From Xenophilus aerolatus (lineage in GTDB: Bacteria > Pseudomonadota > Gammaproteobacteria > Burkholderiales > Burkholderiaceae_C), in NCBI GenBank assembly GCA_029968055.1, contig JASCNX010000001.1, forward strand, positions 124,001 to 188,000: 64,000 nt of DNA, given 5' to 3'. Positions 27,169 to 35,095 of the stretch are shown here, one piece after another. Numbering within the stretch: position 1 is the first letter of the stretch; each line of letters opens with the position of its first letter. Made by a program: the position numbers and the translations under genes. The notes under the pieces are model-generated. The model saw nothing but the letters and a program-made list of their open reading frames with translations, was not told where the DNA came from and ran no database searches.

Positions 27169-27914
27169 GCGCCGGACCCGCCCAGCGATTTGCCGCCGTC
27201 GACGAACAGCACCTGTCCGGTGATGAAGCCGGTCTGCGGCGACACCAGGAAGGCAACGGCCTGCGCGATGTCTTCGGGCCGGCCGGCCTGGCCCGTGGGC
27301 TGCAGCGCGAGCTGCGCGGCCAGCCGTTCGGGCGTGAGCGCGCGCAGGATCGGGGTGTCGATCAGCCCGGGCGCGATGGCGTTCACGAGGATGCCGCGGT
27401 GGGCCAGCTCCATCGCGCTCGCACGCGTGTAGCCGACCACGGCCGCCTTCGACGCCACGTAGTGCGGATGGTTCTTCGCACCCAGGTAGGCGCGCGAGGC
27501 GATGTTCACGATGCGCCCGCCCTCGGGCATGGTCTTCGCCACCTCCTGCGTCAGCGTCGCGACGGCGATGAGGTTGACTTCGTAGGCGCGGCGGAAGTCG
27601 GCGTTGCTCACCTCCATGAACTTGCGTTCGTCGAAGATGCCCGCGTTGTTGACCAGGGCCCGCACGGGCGGCAGCGACTGCACCAGCGCGCGCACGGCGG
27701 CCTCGTCGGTGAGGTCGAGCACGCGGCACTGCACGTCCAGGCCCAGGGCCTGGAGGCGTGCGGTCTCGCGCGTGGCCAGGGCCTCGTCGCGGTCGACCAT
27801 GACCACGGTGTAGCCGTCGCGCGCCAGGCGCTCGACGGTGGCCAGGCCCATGCCGCCGGCGCCTCCGGTGACGAGGGCGATCGGTCGGCTGTTGCTGTGG
27901 GTGTTGTTGTCCAT
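27165..27914 (-). CDS. SDR family oxidoreductase
   Basis: This 249-residue classical short-chain dehydrogenase has TGGAGGMG for the dinucleotide (near residues 17-24), NNAG (near 90), and the catalytic Ser in NIASRAY with YVASK (near 153). DRDEAL after the second strand, with an acidic residue, favours NAD over NADP. The start ATG at 27914 is followed by a polar Asn/Ser-rich tip; an upstream frame extension is not supported. It is coupled to the KstD-like gene by an ATGA overlap and probably makes or uses the ketone that gene acts on. Confidence 0.92.
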   Translation of the reverse strand: MDNNTHSNSRPIALVTGGAGGMGLATVERLARDGYTVVMVDRDEALATRETARLQALGLDVQCRVLDLTDEAAVRALVQSLPPVRALVNNAGIFDERKFMEVSNADFRRAYEVNLIAVATLTQEVAKTMPEGGRIVNIASRAYLGAKNHPHYVASKAAVVGYTRASAMELAHRGILVNAIAPGLIDTPILRALTPERLAAQLALQPTGQAGRPEDIAQAVAFLVSPQTGFITGQVLFVDGGKSLGGSGA

Positions 27915-27933
27915 GTGTCCGATGACTCCGTTT

Positions 27934-28686
27934 TCAGGCCGAGAGGAAGCCGCCGTCCACCGGCAGCACCACCCCGTTGACATAGCTGGCCATGGGCGAG
28001 CAGAGGAAGACCACGGGGCCGACGATCTCGTCGACCTCGCCGCCGCGCGCCATCGGCACGCGCTTCATGTACCAGTCGGTGCCGCCGGGCACGGCCAGCT
28101 GGGGCGCGACCATCTCGGTCAGCATCAGGCCCGGCGCCACGGCATTGGTGCGCACGCCGAAGGGCGCCAGGTCGCGCGCCAGCGCCTGGGTCAGCGAGCG
28201 CACCGCGCCCTTGGACGCGATGTAGCCCGCCGACGAGATGCCGCTGACGAAGGCGACGATGGACGAGAGGTTGACGATGCACCCGCGCGTCTTCTTGAGG
28301 GCCGGCACGAAGGCGTGCGTGACGTTGAACAGGCCCTGCAGGTTGACCTCGATGAGGCGGTCCCACACCTCGGTGGCGTTCGGGTCGTCGATGCGCGCAC
28401 GGCCCGAAATGCCGGCGTTGTTGACCAGCAGGTCGATCGGGCCCAGCCGGGCCTCCAGGTCGGCCGCGCAGGCCTGCACCGCGGCGCGGTCGCGCACGTC
28501 GATCGCCACGCTCCAGGCCTGGCCGCCCTCAGCGGTGATGCGCGCGGCGGTGGCTTCGGCACGCGCCGTGTCGACGTCGGCCACGATCACGCGGGCGCCT
28601 TCGCGCGCAAAGCCCAGCGAGATGGCCGACCCCAGCCCGCCGCCCGCGCCGGTCACCAGCGCCAGCTTGTCCTTCAACAGATCCAT
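27934..28686 (-). CDS. SDR family oxidoreductase
   Basis: This 250-residue classical SDR has TGAGGGLG (near residue 13), Asp in VIVADVD pointing to NAD, NNAG (near 90), and a catalytic Ser in NLSSIVA with YIASK (near 155). The C-terminus PVDGGFLSA is of the usual length. It sits between livF and the other SDR of the same operon, with gaps of 31 and 19 bases. Two consecutive SDRs plus a third at 33376 suggest oxidation of different hydroxyl groups on one imported compound, or stereoisomers of it. Confidence 0.92.
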   Translation of the reverse strand: MDLLKDKLALVTGAGGGLGSAISLGFAREGARVIVADVDTARAEATAARITAEGGQAWSVAIDVRDRAAVQACAADLEARLGPIDLLVNNAGISGRARIDDPNATEVWDRLIEVNLQGLFNVTHAFVPALKKTRGCIVNLSSIVAFVSGISSAGYIASKGAVRSLTQALARDLAPFGVRTNAVAPGLMLTEMVAPQLAVPGGTDWYMKRVPMARGGEVDEIVGPVVFLCSPMASYVNGVVLPVDGGFLSA

Positions 28687-28717
28687 CCGAAATGCTCCTG
28701 ACGAGGTGAGGGCGTGC

Positions 28718-29449
28718 CTAGACGCCCAGGTAGGCCCGGCGCACGGCCGGGTCGTTCATGAGTCGGGCCGAGTCGCCCTGCAGCGAGATCTCGCCGTTCT
28801 CCAGGATGTAGGCATGGCTGGCGACGGTGAGGGCCAGCCGCACGTCCTGCTCCACCAGCAGGATCGTGAGGCCCTGCTCGCGGTTCAGGCGCTGGATGGC
28901 CTCGAAGATCTGCTCCACCAGCAGCGGCGACAGGCCCATCGACGGTTCGTCGAACATGATGAGCCGCGGGCGCGACATCAGTGCGCGGCCGATCGCCAGC
29001 ATCTGCTGTTCGCCGCCCGACAGGGTGGCGGCGCGCTGCTCCGAGCGTTCCTTCAGGCGCGGGAACAGCGTGTAGACCTTGTCCAGGTCCTCGGCCATCG
29101 CGGCGCGGTCGCGGCGCAGGAAGGCGCCGAGCTCGAGGTTCTCGCGCACGCTCATGTCCTTGAAGACCTCGCGGCCCTCGGGCACCTGCACCAGCCCGCG
29201 GCGCACGATCTCGTCCGAGGGTAGGCGGTGGATCGCCTCGCCGGCGAAATGCACCTCGCCGGCCGTGGGGTTGATGAGGTGCGAGACGGCGTTGAGCGTG
29301 CTGCTCTTGCCCGCGCCATTGCTGCCCAGCAGCGCGACGATGGCGCCCTCGGGCACGGCCAGGCTCACGCCCGAGAGGGCCTGGATGGCGCCGTAGGAAG
29401 CGCTGAGGCCGCGCACTTCGAGCAGCGGGCTCTTGGACGATTCAGGCAT
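28718..29449 (-). CDS. livF: ABC transporter ATP-binding protein, LivF type
   Basis: This 243-residue ATPase of the branched-chain amino acid (HAAT) importer family has Walker A GSNGAGKSS, signature LSGGEQQ, Walker B LIMFDEPSMGL and the switch His region LLVEQDV. The LivF type is recognised by PEGREVFKDMSVRENLELGAF. It overlaps livG by 8 bases. Together with LivG, LivM, LivH and the periplasmic receptor at 32117 it forms one complete importer. The name reflects the family, not proof of amino acid transport. Its operon partners suggest a cyclic or hydroxylated carbon source instead. Confidence 0.93.
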   Translation of the reverse strand: MPESSKSPLLEVRGLSASYGAIQALSGVSLAVPEGAIVALLGSNGAGKSSTLNAVSHLINPTAGEVHFAGEAIHRLPSDEIVRRGLVQVPEGREVFKDMSVRENLELGAFLRRDRAAMAEDLDKVYTLFPRLKERSEQRAATLSGGEQQMLAIGRALMSRPRLIMFDEPSMGLSPLLVEQIFEAIQRLNREQGLTILLVEQDVRLALTVASHAYILENGEISLQGDSARLMNDPAVRRAYLGV

Positions 29450-30209
29450 GCGCGGCTCCCTTGCCGAGGTAGGCTTCGATCACGGTGGGGTTCTCGCTGA
29501 TCTCGGCGGGCGTGCCTTCGGCGATCTTCTGGCCGAAGGACATCACGGTGATGCGGTCCGAGATGGACATGACGAGCTGCATCACGTGCTCGACCAGCAG
29601 CACGGTGATGCCGTCCTTCTCGGCCAGCCCGGTGAGCAGGTGGTCCAGGTGCTCGATGTCGCGGTTGCGCAGGCCCGCGGCCGGCTCGTCGAGCAGCAGC
29701 AGGCGCGGCTTGAGCGCCAGCGCGCGGGCGATCTCCAGCAGCTTCTGGTGGCCGAAGTCGAGTTCCTTGGCGCGCGTGTTCCGGTCGTGCGTCAGGCCGA
29801 CGCGCTCGATCAGGCTGTCGACCAGGTCGCGCACCTCGCCGCTCGGGCGGCGCAGCAGGCGGCCCAGGGTGTTGGCGCTGTGCGAATGGCAGCCCAGCAG
29901 CACGTTCTCGGCCACGCTCAGGTCGCCGAAGAGTTCGAGGTTCTGGAAGGTGCGCGCGATGCCCATGCCGGCCATGCGCGTGGGCGCATGGCGCGTCACG
30001 TCCTCGCCGTCGACCACGATGTGGCCCGCGCTCGGCTGGTAGTAGCGCGAGATGCAGTTGAAGGTGGTCGACTTGCCGGCGCCGTTCGGCCCGATGAGCG
30101 CGTGGATGGAACCGCGCGCCACCTCGAAGGACAGGTCGCTCACCGCCACCAGGCCGCCGAAGCGCACGGTGATGCCCGACACCTCCAGGAAGGGGCGTAC
30201 GCCGCTCAT
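29442..30209 (-). CDS. livG: ABC transporter ATP-binding protein, LivG type
   Basis: This 255-residue ATPase has Walker A GPNGAGKST, the LivG block GIARTFQNLELFGDLSV, a degenerate signature ELDFGHQKLLEIARAL in place of LSGGQ (usual for this subunit), Walker B LLLLDEPAAGL and the H-loop VEHVMQLVM. It overlaps both livM (ATGA at 30206-30209) and livF. It pairs with LivF as an ATPase heterodimer at the cytoplasmic face of the LivH-LivM channel. Confidence 0.93.
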   Translation of the reverse strand: MSGVRPFLEVSGITVRFGGLVAVSDLSFEVARGSIHALIGPNGAGKSTTFNCISRYYQPSAGHIVVDGEDVTRHAPTRMAGMGIARTFQNLELFGDLSVAENVLLGCHSHSANTLGRLLRRPSGEVRDLVDSLIERVGLTHDRNTRAKELDFGHQKLLEIARALALKPRLLLLDEPAAGLRNRDIEHLDHLLTGLAEKDGITVLLVEHVMQLVMSISDRITVMSFGQKIAEGTPAEISENPTVIEAYLGKGAAHA

Positions 30210-31162
30210 GCCTGCACCTCCCGCGGCGCGGCCGGACGCGCGGCGCGGCGGTTGCGGTCTGCGAACAGGCCCTTGGGCTTGAACATCATGAAGCCCATGA
30301 GGATCAGGCCGTAGATGATCTCCTGCACCGACATGAGCTGGCGCAGCAGTTCGGAGATGAGTCCGAAGGCGATGGCGCCGGCCACGGCGCCGCGCACCGA
30401 GCCCATGCCGCCCACCACGACCATGGTCAGCACCAGGATGGTGGTCTGGAAGCCCAGGCTCTCGGGATGGATGAAGGACGTGAACAGCGTGTACATGCCG
30501 CCCGCGATGCCGGCGAAGGCCGCCGAGATCGCGAAGGCGCTCTGCTTCATGGCCTTGACGTTGATGCCCATGGCCATGGCGGCGACGTCGCTCTCGCGCA
30601 CGGCCCGCAGCGCCGAGCCGTACTGCGAGCGCGCCAGCGCCACCGTGAGCCACAGCATCAGCGCCGCCAGCACGATCACGAAGGGATAGGCCTGCAGGTC
30701 GTTGGTCAGCCGCAGGCCGAACAGCTCGGCCGGGTCCATCTTCATGCCGTTGGAGCCGCCGGTGACTTTCTCCCAGCTCAGGAACACCCACTGCATCGCC
30801 TCGCCGAAGGCGAAGGTGGCCAGCGCCAGGTAGATGTCGCGCATGCGCAGCGCGAGGTAGCCGATGAGGTAGCCCAGCACCGCCGACAGCAGGCCGCTGG
30901 CGAGGATCGACAGCACGAAGGGCGGGTGCCAGGCGGTGTTGATGATGCCGGCGGTGTAGATGCCGATGCCGAAGAAGGCGGCATGCGCGAGCGCGAACTG
31001 GCCCGACTCGCCGATCACCACGTGCATGCCCAGGGCCAGCACGACGAAGACCATCAGGAGGTTGACCACGTACAGCACGTAGCCGGACACGGTGAAGGGC
31101 AGGGCGATCAGCACCAGCGCGGCGGCCAGCAGGGCCCAGCGGTCGAGGGTCATGGTTCTCAT
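30206..31162 (-). CDS. livM: ABC transporter permease, LivM type
   Basis: This 318-residue permease has about eight to ten transmembrane helices and the LivM-type loop GESGQFALAHAAFFGIGIYTAG near residue 50. The cytoplasmic coupling segment is RAVRESDVAAMAMGINV near residue 195. The C-terminal tail is basic. ATG at 31162 overlaps the livH stop (ATGA). It forms the membrane channel with LivH. Confidence 0.93.
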   Translation of the reverse strand: MRTMTLDRWALLAAALVLIALPFTVSGYVLYVVNLLMVFVVLALGMHVVIGESGQFALAHAAFFGIGIYTAGIINTAWHPPFVLSILASGLLSAVLGYLIGYLALRMRDIYLALATFAFGEAMQWVFLSWEKVTGGSNGMKMDPAELFGLRLTNDLQAYPFVIVLAALMLWLTVALARSQYGSALRAVRESDVAAMAMGINVKAMKQSAFAISAAFAGIAGGMYTLFTSFIHPESLGFQTTILVLTMVVVGGMGSVRGAVAGAIAFGLISELLRQLMSVQEIIYGLILMGFMMFKPKGLFADRNRRAARPAAPREVQA

Positions 31163-32061
31163 ACTTTCTTCACCTGCGGCTTGCCGCCCAGGATGCCTTG
31201 CGGCCGCACGATCAGCGTGACGAGGATGGCCAGGAAGGGCGCGACGACGATGGCGTTGGTGGAGATGAACAGGCCCACCAGGTTCTCGACGATGCCGATG
31301 ATCAGCCCGCCCAGCACGGCGCCGGGCAGGCTGGTGAAGCCGCCCACGATGGCCGCCGCGTAGGCCAGGATCGCGATGTGCGCGATGTCCGGCGTGATCA
31401 GGATCTTGGGCGTGATGAGCAGCGCGGCGAGCGCGGAGATCAGGCCCGCCATGGCCCACACGAGCATGCGGATGCGCGACAGGCGGATGCCCACGATCTG
31501 CGCGGCGCGCGGGTTCATGCCCACGGCGCGCATGGCCTTGCCGATGCGCGTGTGGCTGAACATCAGGTAGATCAGGACCATGGCGGCGATCGACGTGAGG
31601 AAGATCGCCACGTCCAGCCGCGTGAGGAAGGCGTCGCCGATGATCACCGGGTCGTTCGACACCAGCGAGGGCAGCGAGCGCGGCGTGTCGCCCAGGCCGG
31701 TCTGTCGCACCAGGCCCTTAAGGGCGTAGGCCAGGCCCAGCGTGGCGATGACCAGCTGCGGGCCCACGCCCTTGGAATGCGTCACGCGTTCCATCACCAC
31801 GCGCTGGAAGAGCGCTGCGCCCACGGCCACGGCGACCACGGTGACCGGGATGACCAGGGCGTACGACCAGCCGGCGATCAGCAGCAGCGACAGCGCCACG
31901 TAGCCGGCGATCATGAAGATCTCGCCCTGGGCGAAGTTCGGCACGTCGGTGGTCTTGAAGATGGCGACGATGGCGATGGCCAGCAGCGCATAGACGCTGC
32001 CGGTCACCAGCCCTGAAAGCAGGCCCTGCTGCAGGAACAGCCAGATCTCACTGAAACTCAT
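31159..32061 (-). CDS. livH: ABC transporter permease, LivH type
   Basis: This 300-residue inner-membrane permease has the LivH features GLVTGSVYALLAIAIVAIFK near residue 18 and the coupling segment MRAVGMNPRAAQIVGI near residue 185. About eight helices are visible. It starts 55 bases after the receptor gene and overlaps livM. The order receptor, H, M, G, F is the common one for this importer family. Confidence 0.93.
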   Translation of the reverse strand: MSFSEIWLFLQQGLLSGLVTGSVYALLAIAIVAIFKTTDVPNFAQGEIFMIAGYVALSLLLIAGWSYALVIPVTVVAVAVGAALFQRVVMERVTHSKGVGPQLVIATLGLAYALKGLVRQTGLGDTPRSLPSLVSNDPVIIGDAFLTRLDVAIFLTSIAAMVLIYLMFSHTRIGKAMRAVGMNPRAAQIVGIRLSRIRMLVWAMAGLISALAALLITPKILITPDIAHIAILAYAAAIVGGFTSLPGAVLGGLIIGIVENLVGLFISTNAIVVAPFLAILVTLIVRPQGILGGKPQVKKV

Positions 32062-32116
32062 AGCGTTGCGGGGGCCGGCCGCGCGTCGGCGGTCCGGCCC
32101 CGTCCCTCCGGTTGGG

Positions 32117-33325
32117 TTACTTGGGCTGGTAGGTCCAGAGGCTGCGGTAGGCGCCGGGCACCACCGCCATCTTCTCGCCGTCGAACTTCAGGTAGATGGC
32201 CGACTTCTGGCCGGCGTGGTCGGTGGGCGTGAGCTCGATCGGGCCGGCCATGACGTTCGACTCGAACTTGGTCTGCGACAGGGCCGTGAGGAACTTCTCG
32301 CGCGTGAGCTGCGGGCCGGCGGCCTTCAGCGCATTGACCACCGTCATCGCCGACGGGATGCCGTAGGGCATGTAGGTCTGCGGGTAGCCGGGCTTGGCGG
32401 CCAGCTCGGGGTAGTAGGCCTTGTACATGTCGTACACCCACTTGAGCTTGGGGCCGCCGGCCACGTCGGTCATCACTTCCTGCAGGTACACGTTCTTGAA
32501 CGCGTCCTTGTTGCCGACGTTCTCGACCAGCTGCTTCAGGTCGGCCGTGCCGTTCACGGCGATCACGATCGGCTTGGTCCAGCCCAGCTCCTGCGCCTTC
32601 TTGACCAGCAGGCTCACGGGGCGGGCGTAGGTGGTGATGAGCAGCACGTCGGGGTTCGAGGCGCGGATCTTGAGCATCGGCGCCGTCACGTCCGTGAGGT
32701 TGGGCGCCACCGATTGCACCTGCAGGTCCACGCCCAGCTTCTTGGCCTGGAACTCGGCGGCCTCGAGGTTCCAGCCGCCGTAGGCGTCGTCGTGGTTGAT
32801 GTAGCCGATCTTCTTGGCCTTGAGGTGTTCGGCCGCGAACTGCACCATCGAGCCGCCGACCGCGCGCTGCGAGATGGAGAAGGCGCCGTAGATGTACTTC
32901 GAGGGCGGATACAGCGCGCCGTCGCCCGAGGCGTTGAGCATCACCAGCGGGATCTGCGAACGCTCGACGTACTCGCGTGCGCCCACCACCGCGGCGGAAC
33001 ACGAGCCGCCGTTGAGCGCGAAGACCTTGTCCTGCTCCGTCAGCTTCTTCACGGCGGCCAGCAGGTCGTTGGCGTTGCAACGGTCGTCCTCGACCACGAG
33101 TTCGATCTTGCGGCCGTGGATGCCGCCTTCCTTGTTGACCTTGTCGTAGTACATCTTGGCCGCGTTCATGACGTCGAAGCCGTAGGCCATCGAGTTGCCC
33201 GAGAGCGGGCCGAAGAGGCCGAGCTTGATGGTCTTGTCGGTCAGGCCGGGGTCGTTCTGCGCGTGCGCGGCGAGGGTGGACAGCGCGGCCACGGCGGCCA
33301 CGAGCAAGGACTTGGCTGTTTTCAA
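32117..33325 (-). CDS. ABC transporter periplasmic substrate-binding protein (LivJ-like), TTG start
   Basis: This 402-residue receptor of the type 1 periplasmic-binding fold has a cleavable signal (KTAKSLLVAAVAALSTLAAHAQ). KLGLFGPLSGNSMAYG, the first strand and ligand loop of branched-chain amino acid receptors, follows. The frame has no ATG at the right place. The start is TTG at 33325, six bases after a strong AAGGAG. The receptor should capture the substrate of the LIV system encoded just downstream. The ligand cannot be named; relatives bind amino acids, aromatic acids, urea or amides. It lies 50 bases after the SDR at 33376 and is the second gene of the operon. Confidence 0.92.
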   Translation of the reverse strand: MKTAKSLLVAAVAALSTLAAHAQNDPGLTDKTIKLGLFGPLSGNSMAYGFDVMNAAKMYYDKVNKEGGIHGRKIELVVEDDRCNANDLLAAVKKLTEQDKVFALNGGSCSAAVVGAREYVERSQIPLVMLNASGDGALYPPSKYIYGAFSISQRAVGGSMVQFAAEHLKAKKIGYINHDDAYGGWNLEAAEFQAKKLGVDLQVQSVAPNLTDVTAPMLKIRASNPDVLLITTYARPVSLLVKKAQELGWTKPIVIAVNGTADLKQLVENVGNKDAFKNVYLQEVMTDVAGGPKLKWVYDMYKAYYPELAAKPGYPQTYMPYGIPSAMTVVNALKAAGPQLTREKFLTALSQTKFESNVMAGPIELTPTDHAGQKSAIYLKFDGEKMAVVPGAYRSLWTYQPK

Positions 33326-33331
33326 GGCGGT

Positions 33332-33337
33332 CTCCTT
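33332..33337 (-). promoter_or_regulatory. Ribosome binding site fixing the TTG start of the receptor gene
   Basis: On the minus strand AAGGAG is followed by six bases (ACCGCC) and then TTG. The spacing is ideal, there is no in-frame ATG in the signal-peptide region, and the predicted protein then starts exactly at the signal peptide. Confidence 0.8.
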
Positions 33338-33375
33338 TTTTGGATGCGGGATGGGAACGGGGAACACGGAAGAGG

Positions 33376-34230
33376 TCAGGACGCGGGCTGCGCGGCGGTG
33401 TCGCTCTTCTCGAAGCCGGGGCGGGGGATGAGGCCGAGCCAGGCCTGCGTGAGGCCGCCGTCGACGAGGAACTCCTGGCCGCTGATGTAGCTGGCGCGGT
33501 CGCTGGCCAGGAAGAGCACGGCGCCCGCGATGTCGGCCGGCGTGCTGATGCGGCCCGCGGGCACGATCTGCTCGCGGCGCTGGCGCACGGCGGGGTCCTG
33601 GTAGATGCCCTCGCTCATGGGCGTGCGGATCATGGCGGGGCTGACGACGTTGCTGCGCACGCCGTGCTCGCCCAGCTCGACCGCCAGCAGCTGCGACAGC
33701 ATCTTCACGCCGGCCTTGCTCACGCTGTAGGCACCGCTGTAGGGCTGGGGAATGGTGGCGGAGATGGAGGCGATGTGCACCATCGAGCCGCCGCCGTGGG
33801 CGACCATGCGGCGCCCGAAGGTCTGGGCGCAGCGCAAATAGCCGGTGAGGTTGACCGACAGCAGCTGGTTCCACTTGTCGAGCGCGATGTCCATCAGCGC
33901 ATCGGCGTACAGGGAGGCGGCGTTGTTCACCAGCAGCGCCACCGGCCCCCAGGCCTGCTCGACCTGCGTGGCCGCGGACTCGATGCTGGCCGCCTCGGTC
34001 ACGTCGCAGTGCAGGGTCATCACCCGCCCGGCCCGGTCGCCCAGGCTGTCGGCGATCTGCGCCAGCCGCGCGGTGTCGCGGTCCAGCAGCGCGACGCGCG
34101 CGCCGGCCGACAGCAGCTGCGCCGCCAACTCGGAGCCGATCCCGCCGCCGGCGCCGGTGACCACGCACACGCGGTCGGTCAAGCCCAGCCAGTCGCCGCC
34201 GACTTGGGGGGTGGCTTCTGCCATATGCAC
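33376..34230 (-). CDS. SDR family oxidoreductase, first gene of the LIV/KstD-like operon
   Basis: This is a 284-residue classical SDR. TGAGGGIG (near residue 26), Asp in VALLDRD (NAD preference), VNNAA near 105, and HIASISA with YSVSK (near 170) give the full active site. The start may be GTG at 34230, which follows AAGGA at a six-base distance, or ATG at 34224. It has a C-terminal extension of about 15 residues (RPGFEKSDTAAQPAS). It is divergent from the GntR regulator across 151 bases with strong dyads, and the operon continues for nine more genes to 24823. Confidence 0.91.
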   Translation of the reverse strand: MHMAEATPQVGGDWLGLTDRVCVVTGAGGGIGSELAAQLLSAGARVALLDRDTARLAQIADSLGDRAGRVMTLHCDVTEAASIESAATQVEQAWGPVALLVNNAASLYADALMDIALDKWNQLLSVNLTGYLRCAQTFGRRMVAHGGGSMVHIASISATIPQPYSGAYSVSKAGVKMLSQLLAVELGEHGVRSNVVSPAMIRTPMSEGIYQDPAVRQRREQIVPAGRISTPADIAGAVLFLASDRASYISGQEFLVDGGLTQAWLGLIPRPGFEKSDTAAQPAS

Positions 34231-34279
34231 GCTTCGTCCTTGTCTGTATGAATCACGCCCAATGCGTGAGGCGGCGATT

Positions 34280-34352
34280 ATGTATACATGTACATCGTAT
34301 TAAGGTGGTACTAACCCTTAATACGGCGTCATGGCCGCCTATATGTATACTT
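34280..34352. promoter_or_regulatory. Candidate GntR operators and dyad in divergent promoter region
   Basis: Three dyads lie in 73 bases. ATGTATACAT (34280-34289) is a perfect 10-base palindrome, and a near copy ATGTATACTT lies at 34343-34352. Between them CGTATTAAGG (34296-34305) is perfectly inverted as CCTTAATACG (34316-34325) around a ten-base centre. The GTATAC core resembles sites bound by FCD-type GntR regulators (T-x-GT-x-AC-x-A). The region is strikingly AT-rich compared with the flanking genes. Confidence 0.65.
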
Positions 34353-34381
34353 GAAAGCCTGTCACGACGGAGAAGCAAGGG

Positions 34382-35095
34382 ATGAGAACGCTGGCCCAGG
34401 ACGTCACCGAGACGCTGCGCGACTGGATCCTTCACGGCCAGATCCAGCCCGGCGAACGGCTCGAAGAGATCCCCCTGGCCGAGAAGCTGGGCGTGTCGCG
34501 CACGCCCGTGCGTGCGGCGCTGGCGACGCTGGCCAACGACGGGCTGGTCGACCACCAGCCCAAGCGGGGCTACCTGGTGCGTGGCTTCGACATGGAGGCC
34601 ATCGCGGCCGCCTACGACGTGCGTGCGGTGCTCGAGGGGTTGGCCTGCCGCAATGCGGCCACGCGCGGGCTGACCGACGTGCAGTCACAGCGGCTGCAGG
34701 ACGCGCTGGCGGAGGGCGATCGCATCCTGGCGCGAGGCGAACTGCGCCCGGAGGACCACGCGCCCTACCAGCAGATGAACGTGACGATCCACGACACGCT
34801 GCTGCAGGCCTCGGGCAACCCCTGGGTGAACCGCTTCGCGGAGCAGGCGCAGAACATCCCCTTCGCGTCGGACCGCATCATCCTGTGGGACGACCACCCC
34901 ATCATCCTGCGCTCGCATGGCGACCACCACCGCATCATCGAAGCCGTGATCGCGCGCGACGCCGTGCGTGCCGAGCAGCTCATGCGCGAGCATGTGTACT
35001 ACGCCGGCCTCATCCTTCGGCGCAACTACGAGAAGCTGATCGCCGAGGGCGAGGACGCGCCCGGCGCCAAGCCGCCGAAGCGGTCCGTCGTCTAG
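34382..35095 (+). CDS. GntR family transcriptional regulator, FCD (FadR/VanR) type
   Basis: This 237-residue regulator has an N-terminal winged helix (LRDWILHGQIQPGERLEEIPLA, in parts, then LGVSRTPVRAALATLANDGLV). A helical FCD effector domain follows, with metal-binding-type residues (Asp/His in HDTLLQASGN and HGDHHRIIEAV). ATG at 34382 has AAGCAAGGG upstream. It is divergent from the ten-gene LIV/SDR/KstD-like operon and is the probable repressor, released by the imported substrate or its acid product. Its stop interlocks with that of the convergent cytochrome gene (CTAG). Confidence 0.93.
   Translation: MRTLAQDVTETLRDWILHGQIQPGERLEEIPLAEKLGVSRTPVRAALATLANDGLVDHQPKRGYLVRGFDMEAIAAAYDVRAVLEGLACRNAATRGLTDVQSQRLQDALAEGDRILARGELRPEDHAPYQQMNVTIHDTLLQASGNPWVNRFAEQAQNIPFASDRIILWDDHPIILRSHGDHHRIIEAVIARDAVRAEQLMREHVYYAGLILRRNYEKLIAEGEDAPGAKPPKRSVV

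Noticed and set aside
24184-27432. Plus-strand frame of 1082 codons across the oxidase end, GST and flavoprotein genes
   Set aside because: The reverse-strand genes show complete active sites; this frame has none and is only free of stops because of GC bias.
27165-27983. Upstream-extended start for the SDR gene at 27165
   Set aside because: The extra residues are not conserved-looking and overlap the end of the preceding SDR gene; ATG at 27914 fits the family.
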